From assembly GCA_945874515.1 (NCBI GenBank), contig CAMCHA010000048.1:1-10057 (forward strand): a stretch of 10,057 nt of DNA. The letters run 5' to 3'. The notes beneath the pieces were generated by a model. The model was not told the origin of the DNA, did no database searches, and worked only from the letters and a program-made list of their open reading frames with translations. Source of the stretch: Asaia bogorensis (lineage in GTDB: Bacteria; Pseudomonadota; Alphaproteobacteria; Acetobacterales; Acetobacteraceae). The translations under genes and the position numbers were made by a program. Shown one piece after another: positions 1 to 5,554 of this stretch. Each line of letters opens with the position of its first letter. Position 1 is the first letter of the stretch.

Positions 1-971
1 TCCAGGATGAATTCCTCCCGGTCTTCCACATCGTAATAGCAGGCCTGGGCGCCAAGCACGCGATAAGCACCGGCATTGATCAGGCGCGGGCGGGCGAGGG
101 CCAGGATTTCCTCGATTTCCGAAGGCGTTGCAGTGCGAGGGTCAGCCCCCGCATCGCCTTGCCGGGAAAAACGGTGATCCCCGATTTTGAGCGTGGTGCC
201 GGCCACCGGCGGTACGGCGTAAAACCCCCCATCCTCGGCCAGATCAAGCAGCATGGGCGCGGCTTCCCAGGCGGCGCGGAAGCCAGCTGGGGGTTCGAGG
301 CGCACCAGGATTTGGCGAGAAGGCACCACGCGGCCGGTAAGCCCAGTGCCGAGCAGCTTTGGCCCCCAGGGGCCTGCCGCCAGCACCAGCAGATCGGCGC
401 TGCGTTCCGCGCCATTGGCCAGGCGCAGTGTTTTGCGCGCCGGTTGGGCGGCGGCGACCTCAGCGGCCTCGAACACCACGCCCTGCACCGCGAGATGCGC
501 GGCGAGCCCGGCGACGATGCGTTCCGCGAGCAGCGCGCCACCGCGTTGTAAGGTGAAGGCGGCGGCGATGCCGGTATCGGACAGCATCGGAAAGCGCTTG
601 GTGATCTGATCCGGCGCCAAATCCGCGCAAGCATGCCCATCGGCCCGCAGCGCGGCGCGGCTTTCAGCAAGCCAGCCGCCCTGGTGATTGGCCAGCGCGA
701 GCACGCCGGTTTCCACATAATGCCGGGTGCCAAGCGCGGCCCAGATCATGTCCCAAGCCGCAAAGGCGGGGTCAACCATCCGCATATAGCCGGCCTGCGC
801 GCCATAGGCGTGGCGGATCAGGCGGTGCTGATCCACGGATGCGCCGCGCGGATTTGGGATGGGCGCCTGTTCAATCACGCGCACCTGCCAACCAGCGCGG
901 GCCAGCGCCCAGGCGGTGCAAAGCCCCATGATGCCGGCGCCGAGAATCAGGGCGTTTCGTTGTGCTGCCAT
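1..971 (-). CDS. FAD-dependent amine oxidase, monomeric sarcosine oxidase / N-methyltryptophan oxidase type (C-terminus cut off by window edge)
   Basis: This gene runs off the left edge; 323 codons are visible, and the family is usually about 390 residues. Such enzymes oxidise a secondary or N-methyl amino acid with FAD and O2, giving an imine and H2O2 in the cytoplasm. The N-terminus holds the dinucleotide-binding motif GAGIMG (residues 11-16), followed by E34 at the end of the second strand, expected to bind the ribose. The segment HRLIRHAYG (49-57) matches the family's RIIRHAYG signature. K262 in LKIGDH aligns with the lysine that activates oxygen in monomeric sarcosine oxidase. C311 in QACYYDVED aligns with the cysteine that binds FAD covalently. 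The fold and covalent-flavin class are secure, but the substrate is not: the residues just before the RHAYG motif differ from the bacillar enzyme. The ATG at 971 was chosen because the Rossmann motif begins right behind it; its ribosome site is weak. It diverges from the MAPEG gene. Confidence 0.88.
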   Translation of the reverse strand, partial: MAAQRNALILGAGIMGLCTAWALARAGWQVRVIEQAPIPNPRGASVDQHRLIRHAYGAQAGYMRMVDPAFAAWDMIWAALGTRHYVETGVLALANHQGGWLAESRAALRADGHACADLAPDQITKRFPMLSDTGIAAAFTLQRGGALLAERIVAGLAAHLAVQGVVFEAAEVAAAQPARKTLRLANGAERSADLLVLAAGPWGPKLLGTGLTGRVVPSRQILVRLEPPAGFRAAWEAAPMLLDLAEDGGFYAVPPVAGTTLKIGDHRFSRQGDAGADPRTATPSEIEEILALARPRLINAGAYRVLGAQACYYDVEDREEFIL

Positions 972-1111
972 GGATCGGAGCCTATGCCGGTTTGGGCAAG
1001 GAATGGAAATGCTTGTTTTATCAAACCGCGAAGGGCTAACCGTCTTTGCCAAGTCAGTGCAAGGCAAGGCAAGGCGCCGTCGCGCCAAAGCTACCAGGAG
1101 ACCAACCCGCC

Positions 1112-1498
1112 ATGATCATCGCCTTCTGGACCCTGCCTTTGACGCTGATATTCCTCTGGCTCAGCTTGCGCGTGATCCGTTATCGGCGTGCTGAGCGGAT
1201 CCCACTTGGGTCGGGCGGTAATGCCGCGCTGGAACGCGCCATCAGGGCGCATGCCAATTTCGCGGAATTTGTGCCCTTTGCGGTGCTGCTGCTGATCCTG
1301 GCGGAATGGGGCGGCGCCTGGCCTTGGCTGCTACATGTGCTTGGGGCGCTGCTGGTCACGGCACGCCTTTCCCATGGCATGGGCATGGTACAAGACCCGG
1401 AAGATTACCGCTTTCGCGTCTTTGGCATGATGGGCACCTTCAGCGTCATGGGAATCGCGGCGGTGGCGGCCTTCCTGGGGGCTGTCCTGCGCGGCTGA
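1112..1498 (+). CDS. MAPEG-family membrane protein (YecN-like)
   Basis: A 128-residue integral membrane protein. About four hydrophobic segments are visible (roughly residues 1-20, 53-70, 72-90 and 106-126). After the first helix comes the charged signature ERAIRAHANFAEFVP (41-55), which is the hallmark of the MAPEG family (membrane-associated proteins in eicosanoid and glutathione metabolism). A second conserved patch, YRFRVFGMMGT, lies before the last helix. Eukaryotic members are microsomal glutathione transferases and leukotriene synthases. Bacterial members of this short kind mostly have no assigned reaction, so glutathione use here is only possible. The ATG at 1112 is preferred over an in-frame ATG at 1046. 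It puts the first membrane helix at the N-terminus and has AGGAG at 1096-1100, though the 11-base spacing is long. It lies 62 bases before the VOC gene, so the two may be co-transcribed. Confidence 0.85.
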   Translation: MIIAFWTLPLTLIFLWLSLRVIRYRRAERIPLGSGGNAALERAIRAHANFAEFVPFAVLLLILAEWGGAWPWLLHVLGALLVTARLSHGMGMVQDPEDYRFRVFGMMGTFSVMGIAAVAAFLGAVLRG

Positions 1499-1560
1499 AC
1501 GCTTGTGCGATTCGACTGATTGCGCCCCATGATGCCCCTTCCCACGGATAGAAATGATCC

Positions 1561-1992
1561 ATGACCTTGGCCCCCCCGACGCGTCCCGCCGACCTCGTCC
1601 CCGAGCTTTCGGTGCGCGACCTCGCTGCAAGCCTTGCCTTCTGGTGCGGGCCCTGTGGCTTCGCCGTTGTCTTCGACCGTCCGGAGCAAGGCTTCGCTTG
1701 CATCCAGCGCGGCACGGCGCGGGTGATGCTGGACCAACTCGGCACGGGCCGGGACTGGGTGACGGCGCCGCTCGAACCGCCGCTTGGGCGGGGGATCAAC
1801 CTTGAGATAGCGGTCGAGGATATCGCGCCAATCCTGGCGGCGCTGGCGGCGGCGAGCTGGCCGCTTTTCCTCAGCCCCGAGGAGAAGACCTACCGCGTCG
1901 GCGAGGGGTCAGTGACGGTGCGGCAATTCCTGGTGCAGGATCCGGACGGCTACCTGCTGCGCTTCTCCGAGAGGATAGGCCATGGCGCTTGA
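1561..1992 (+). CDS. VOC-superfamily protein, bleomycin-resistance/glyoxalase-like
   Basis: A 143-residue cytoplasmic protein with the usual length and layout of a single-chain VOC protein (two beta-alpha-beta-beta-beta modules, normally dimeric). The N-terminal strand and helix PELSVRDLAASLAFW match the VPxLxVxDxxxSxxFY start of bleomycin-resistance-type members. The C-terminal QDPDGYLLRF (126-135) is the standard closing strand. The usual first-strand metal-binding histidine is replaced by a hydrophobic residue. The glutamate expected in the last strand is replaced by arginine (R134). It therefore looks more like the metal-free, ligand-binding branch than a glyoxalase or dioxygenase. Whether it binds an antibiotic or a metabolite cannot be told. 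The ATG at 1561 fits the domain start; the upstream ribosome site is weak. Confidence 0.85.
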   Translation: MTLAPPTRPADLVPELSVRDLAASLAFWCGPCGFAVVFDRPEQGFACIQRGTARVMLDQLGTGRDWVTAPLEPPLGRGINLEIAVEDIAPILAALAAASWPLFLSPEEKTYRVGEGSVTVRQFLVQDPDGYLLRFSERIGHGA

Positions 1993-2162
1993 GTGCGAGA
2001 CCTGCGACGCCTTCACCGAACAGTGCTTTGGCTGATCCAGGCGTAATGGGGCAGCGCAAGGCCTGCATCGCGCGCGCGCCAAATATCAAGATGGTTGTGC
2101 TGGTTGGGTTGGCTCCTGCGAGGCAGGCATTGCTTTGCCGCCCGAAGGAATCGCTACCTCCC
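1993..2162. other. Intergenic region between the convergent VOC and FutA-type genes
   Basis: About 170 bases where the VOC gene (rightward) and the iron-binding gene (leftward) converge. It holds a 5-bp hairpin with a 3-base loop (2115-2127, CCTGC/GCAGG) and an 11-base CG alternation (2069-2079). A 17-codon reading frame runs from 1982 into it. No convincing terminator, RNA gene or promoter is seen. Confidence 0.5.
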
Positions 2163-3194
2163 TCACCGCCACCCCGCCCTTTGCATAATCCGGAGCGCTT
2201 CCGGCGCCAGCGCGCCATAGCGTTGCGCGTTCAATTGATCAGCGCGGAAACTGCCAAGCGCTGTCAGCGCAGGATGTGGCGCGACCCCCGCCACTACCGG
2301 ATATTCGAAATTGCCATTGGCGAATAATTCCTGCGCGCGCCGGCTGCTGAGGTATTCAATGAAGCGCAGCGCGCCTGCCTGGTTCGCGGAACTCCGCACC
2401 ACGCCAGCGCCCGAGACATTCACATGCGCCCCGCGATCACCTGGCGCCTGATTGGGGAAGATCACGCCAATCCGATCAAACAGCGCCTTTTCCTGCGCAT
2501 TGGATGAAGCGCCAAACCGCGCAAGGTAATAGGTATTTGCCACCGCCAGGCGCCCAACGCCCGCGGCCACCGCCTGGAATTGTGGCGTATCCCCACCCTG
2601 CGGTGGGCGCGCCATATTGGCCACCACGCCGCGCGCCCAGGCTTCCGCCGCTTCCGCGCCATTGGCCAGCAGAATGCTCGCCATGAGGGAGGTGTTGTAA
2701 GGATGCGCCGCCGCCCGGATCAGCACCTGCCCGCGTTGCGCCGGCAGGGCCAAATCCTCATACCGCGCCACACCTTCCGGCACGCCCCGTTGGCGGTCAT
2801 ACATGATCACGCGCGCACGGCTGGAAAGCCCAAACCATTGCCCATCTGCGGCGCGGAAATGCGCGGGGATGCGCGCTTCCAGAATCTCGCTTCGTGTTTC
2901 GGCCAGAATGCCGACCTCCACCGCGCGGGCGAGCTTGGCCGCATCCACCGTGATCAGCACATCGGCGGGGCTATTCGCCCCTTCCGATCGGATGCGCGCG
3001 ATCAACTGATCCGCATCGCCTTCAATCAGGCGGGTACGGATGCCGGTTTCCGCCGTGAAGCCCTCATACAGCGCGCGATCCGTATCGTAATGGCGCGAGG
3101 AATAAAGATTGATTGCGCGTTCCTGCGCCGCGACCAAGGCGGGGCTCGCCAGCGGGGCAGCGAAAGGCAGGGCAAGCAGGGAACGGCGGCGCAT
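2163..3194 (-). CDS. Ferric-iron ABC transporter periplasmic binding protein, FutA/AfuA type
   Basis: A 343-residue exported protein that captures Fe(III) in the periplasm for an ABC importer. The N-terminus MRRRSLLALPFAAPL is a hydrophobic signal peptide with consecutive arginines, so Tat export is possible; the likely cut is after VAA (residue 23). Family marks are YSSRHYDTD (31-39), HPYNTSLMAS (164-173), PPQGGDT (197-203) and ANTYYLARFG (219-228). H35, Y36, Y166, Y222 and Y223 keep the spacing known for the iron ligands of cyanobacterial FutA proteins (130, then 56 residues between tyrosines), so iron binding is well supported. The start at 3194 was preferred over an in-frame start at 3290. 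It places the signal peptide first and has a GAGAGG ribosome site about 8 bases ahead. No permease or ATPase gene adjoins it, so those components must lie elsewhere. Confidence 0.93.
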   Translation of the reverse strand: MRRRSLLALPFAAPLASPALVAAQERAINLYSSRHYDTDRALYEGFTAETGIRTRLIEGDADQLIARIRSEGANSPADVLITVDAAKLARAVEVGILAETRSEILEARIPAHFRAADGQWFGLSSRARVIMYDRQRGVPEGVARYEDLALPAQRGQVLIRAAAHPYNTSLMASILLANGAEAAEAWARGVVANMARPPQGGDTPQFQAVAAGVGRLAVANTYYLARFGASSNAQEKALFDRIGVIFPNQAPGDRGAHVNVSGAGVVRSSANQAGALRFIEYLSSRRAQELFANGNFEYPVVAGVAPHPALTALGSFRADQLNAQRYGALAPEALRIMQRAGWR

Positions 3195-3310
3195 GATGGG
3201 TACCTCTCGGCGCGGGACATGTTGTCGCGGCGGGTCAGGATCAAGACGGGCCGCGCGCAAGTCTAGCCGCGCCAGACATACAACTGCCATGCAGGTCCGG
3301 CCGGGCAGCC

Positions 3311-3340
3311 CTGCGCGGCAACCGCTTGAGCGCCGCGCAG
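3311..3340 (-). terminator. GC-rich stem-loop after the HpcH/HpaI aldolase gene, possible terminator
   Basis: CTGCGCGGC at 3311-3319 is perfectly complementary to GCCGCGCAG at 3332-3340, giving a 9-bp stem with a 12-base loop. It begins 30 bases past the aldolase stop codon and lies about 115 bases before the iron-binding gene, both read leftward. That is a natural place for a terminator or an attenuating or RNA-protecting hairpin. No T-run follows on either strand, so it is not a textbook intrinsic terminator. Confidence 0.4.
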
Positions 3341-3369
3341 ATCCCGCCTGTTACCGACTCAGGTTACAT

Positions 3370-4155
3370 TCAGCCCTGCAAGCCGCGCAGGAATTTCGCC
3401 CGCGCGCCGCCGCCCGCCATCAGGAAGGCGTGATCTGAACCGGACAACAGGAAGCGCGCGCCAAGGGCGATGTAATCCGGCGCGACTTTCTCATCATACA
3501 CGCCGCCCATGCCCATGATTTTGTCATGCGCCTTGCAGGCCGCCGCCACCTTGGCATAGGCCGCGCGCACATCGGGGTGGCCGATCTGCCCGGCGATGCC
3601 CATGGAAGCCGTGAGGTCCGAAGTCCCGATCATCAGGCAATCCACCCCCGGCACGGCGGCGATGGCATCGGCATTCGCGACCGCTTCGGGTGTTTCGATC
3701 ATGACTGTCACCATGATCTGCTCATTCAATTCCTTCTGCGCTGCCGCGGTATCCGCAACCTGGAAGGCGTATTGCGCCGGCGGGCCGCCCCAGGAACGCT
3801 CACCCAGTGGCGGGTAGCGGAAGGCGCGCACCACATCGCGGGCTTCATCGGCATTATCAATATGCGGCACCACCACGCCCATGGCGCCATTATCCAGGCA
3901 GCGCGTGCCTTCAAACAGCGCATCCTTGCAGCAGCGCACCATCGGCGTGACGCCTTGCGAAAGTGCGGCCATGGCCATGCGCGTGGCGTCATCCACGCTC
4001 ATGGCGCCATGTTCCATGTCAATAAACAACCAATCAAAGCCGGAAGCCGCGGCAATCATGCCGACAGCGGGCGTGCGCAAATGATGCACGCCAAAGCCAA
4101 GGGCGAGTTCACCCTTTTCCAGGCGGCGGCGCGCGAAATTAGGAGCGATAGGCAT
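3370..4155 (-). CDS. HpcH/HpaI-family class II (metal-dependent) aldolase
   Basis: A 261-residue cytoplasmic TIM-barrel enzyme, the normal length for HpaI/GarL-type aldolases. These reversibly cleave 4-hydroxy-2-oxo acids to pyruvate (or a 2-oxo acid) and an aldehyde. The catalytic set can be placed: the base H49 in DMEHG (46-50), R74 in TPMVR that holds the pyruvate, and the metal ligands E154 in MIETPEAV and D180 in IGTSDLTASMG. The patches GVVVPH (93-98) and RYPPLGERSWGG (113-124) are also family marks. The natural substrate cannot be read from sequence; aromatic-degradation, sugar-acid and promiscuous members look alike, and no pathway genes lie beside it. A good ribosome site (AAGGGGA) precedes the ATG. 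It follows yghU by 39 bases, so co-transcription is plausible, but that gap is AT-rich and could hold its own promoter (TTGATC, 16 bases, TAATTC on the minus strand). Confidence 0.92.
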   Translation of the reverse strand: MPIAPNFARRRLEKGELALGFGVHHLRTPAVGMIAAASGFDWLFIDMEHGAMSVDDATRMAMAALSQGVTPMVRCCKDALFEGTRCLDNGAMGVVVPHIDNADEARDVVRAFRYPPLGERSWGGPPAQYAFQVADTAAAQKELNEQIMVTVMIETPEAVANADAIAAVPGVDCLMIGTSDLTASMGIAGQIGHPDVRAAYAKVAAACKAHDKIMGMGGVYDEKVAPDYIALGARFLLSGSDHAFLMAGGGARAKFLRGLQG

Positions 4156-4194
4156 AGTGTTTCCCCTTAGGAATTATTGTGTGTTACAACCTGA

Positions 4195-5076
4195 TCAAGC
4201 CGCCCCACCGGGCGCAAGCTTGTCCTGTGTTTTTGTTGCGAAATCGCTCGCGTCATGGCGTTCATGCAATTGTTCGGATGGTTCGCCGGTCACGCGGTTC
4301 ACCATGCGCCCGCGCTTCACGGCGGGGCGGGCGAAGATGGCGTCTGCCCAGCGCTGCACATTTTTGTATTCATGCACGGCAAGGAATTCCGCCGCGCCAT
4401 ATAGGAAGCCCTTCACCAGGCCACCATACCAGGGCCAAACGGCGATATCGGCGATGGTATAATCATCACCGCCCAGATAGGCGCTTTCCGCGAGCCGCCG
4501 ATCCAGCACATCCAATTGCCGCTTGGTTTCCATTGTAAAGCGATCAATTGCGTATTCAATCTTCACGGGCGCATAGGCGTAGAAATGCCCGAAACCGCCG
4601 CCAAGATAAGGCGCGCTGCCCATTTGCCAGAATAGCCAGGAAAGGCATTCGGCGCGCAAAGCGGGGTCCTGCGGCAGGAAGGCGCCGAATTTCTCCGCCA
4701 GATGAACCAGGATTGCGCCGCTTTCGAAAACGCGAATGGGCTTTGGCCCGCTGCGATCCAGTAGCGCCGGGATTTTAGAATTGGGGTTTATATCCACAAA
4801 GCCGCTGCCGAATTGTTGGCCTTCACCAATGCGGATCAGCCAGGCATCGTATTCCGCGCCTGTGTGGCCAAGCGCCAAAAGCTCCTCCAGCAGGATCGTC
4901 ACCTTCTGGCCATTGGGGGTGCCCAGCGAATAAAGCTGCAAGGGGTGGCGGCCCACCGGCAATTCCTTGTCATGCGTCGGGCCGGCGATGGGGCGGTTGA
5001 TATTGGCAAAGCGCCCACCATTGGCCTTGTTCCAGGTCCAGACTTTCGGGGGGGTGTAATCGCTGCTGCTGCTCAT
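4195..5076 (-). CDS. yghU: YghU-type glutathione S-transferase / disulfide-bond oxidoreductase
   Basis: A 293-residue soluble protein that resembles E. coli YghU closely along its whole length. Shared stretches include KVWTWNKANGG (11-21), FANINRP (23-29), LPVGRHPLQLYSLGTPNGQK (39-58), a GGGFGHFYAYAPVKIEYAI block and a C-terminal QLHERHDASDF. An N-terminal thioredoxin-like domain is followed by an all-helical GST domain. In YghU-type enzymes two glutathione molecules sit in the active site and the enzyme reduces disulfides and organic peroxides. The Asn/Thr residues used instead of the usual Tyr or Ser are retained here (N27; T53 and N55 in GTPNGQ). The ATG at 5076 is favoured over an in-frame start at 5163: AAGGAG lies 8 bases upstream and the YghU-like sequence begins right after it. 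It diverges from the YffB-like gene, another thiol-linked protein, across 92 bases. Confidence 0.95.
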   Translation of the reverse strand: MSSSSDYTPPKVWTWNKANGGRFANINRPIAGPTHDKELPVGRHPLQLYSLGTPNGQKVTILLEELLALGHTGAEYDAWLIRIGEGQQFGSGFVDINPNSKIPALLDRSGPKPIRVFESGAILVHLAEKFGAFLPQDPALRAECLSWLFWQMGSAPYLGGGFGHFYAYAPVKIEYAIDRFTMETKRQLDVLDRRLAESAYLGGDDYTIADIAVWPWYGGLVKGFLYGAAEFLAVHEYKNVQRWADAIFARPAVKRGRMVNRVTGEPSEQLHERHDASDFATKTQDKLAPGGAA

Positions 5077-5113
5077 GGGGGGTGCTCCTTGGGATTGGCT
5101 GAAGCTGGCGCGA

Positions 5114-5142
5114 TTGGCGGTGGCGCGCAAGGCTGGTATCGC
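5114..5142 (+). promoter_or_regulatory. Candidate sigma-70-like promoter for the YffB-like gene
   Basis: In the 92-base divergent region between the yghU and YffB-like starts, TTGGCG (5114-5119) and TATCGC (5137-5142) lie 17 bases apart, with a TGG just before the second box that resembles an extended -10. Matches to the consensus are only moderate (4/6 and 3/6). The position, ending 26 bases before the ATG, is sensible. Confidence 0.2.
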
Positions 5143-5168
5143 GGGGCAATCGGACAGGGGCAAGCGAC

Positions 5169-5519
5169 ATGACCATCACCATCCATGGCATCAAGAATTG
5201 CGACACCATGAAAAAGGCGCGCGCCTGGCTGGAAGAAGCAGGCCTCGCCCATGATTTCCATGACTACAAAACCGCGGGCATCGCGCCGGCCAAGCTGCAA
5301 GCCTGGGTCCACAAGGCGGGGTGGGAGGCCCTGCTGAACCGCGCCGGCACCACCTTCCGCAAATTGCCGGAGGATCAGAAGCAAGGGCTGGACGAAGCCC
5401 GCGCCATGGCGCTGATGCTGGCGCAGCCCAGCATGATCAAGCGCCCGGTGCTAACGCATGGCGATAAGCTGATCATTGGCTTCGACCCCACACGCTATTC
5501 CGCCGCATTAAAGGCTTGA
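5169..5519 (+). CDS. yffB: ArsC/Spx-family thioredoxin-fold protein, YffB-like
   Basis: A 116-residue cytoplasmic protein of the length usual for YffB. It opens with ITIHGIKNCDTMKKAR, the YffB/ArsC-like active-site strand and loop, with the catalytic cysteine at C11 and no second cysteine in the motif. The middle block GWEALLNRAGTTFRKL (51-66) and PSMIKRPVL (87-95), with the conserved active-site arginine R92, are typical. True ArsC reduces arsenate with glutathione and glutaredoxin. YffB proteins share the fold and are thought to be glutathione-dependent thiol reductases with an unclear substrate. No ars genes adjoin it, so arsenic resistance should not be assumed. It lies 35 bases before the Kef-type antiporter on the same strand and may be co-transcribed with it. 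Confidence 0.9.
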   Translation: MTITIHGIKNCDTMKKARAWLEEAGLAHDFHDYKTAGIAPAKLQAWVHKAGWEALLNRAGTTFRKLPEDQKQGLDEARAMALMLAQPSMIKRPVLTHGDKLIIGFDPTRYSAALKA

Positions 5520-5554
5520 CGCTGCCTCAAATTCACCATTGCCGCCCCATATGA

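Noticed and set aside
80..733. A 217-residue open frame on the minus strand inside the flavin oxidase gene
   Set aside because: It is a different frame from the well-conserved oxidase and its protein is an arginine/proline-rich low-complexity string with no domain, as expected from GC-rich shadow frames.
988..1028. Inverted repeat CGGTTTG / CAAACCG with a 27-base spacer between divergent genes
   Set aside because: Seven matching bases at this spacing are expected by chance and match no operator I recognise.
1061..1075. Three tandem AAGGC units upstream of the MAPEG gene
   Set aside because: Only 15 bases of a simple purine-rich repeat in a GC-rich genome; too short to claim as a functional repeat.
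1046..1111. Upstream in-frame start for the MAPEG gene
   Set aside because: The added 22 residues are charged and would push the first membrane helix inward; the ATG at 1112 has an AGGAG ribosome site.
2069..2079. Alternating CG run that might form Z-DNA
   Set aside because: Eleven bases of CG alternation are common in this base composition.
2580..3266. A 228-residue open frame antisense to the FutA-type gene
   Set aside because: It lies almost wholly over a gene with clear family motifs, and the protein has no recognisable features.
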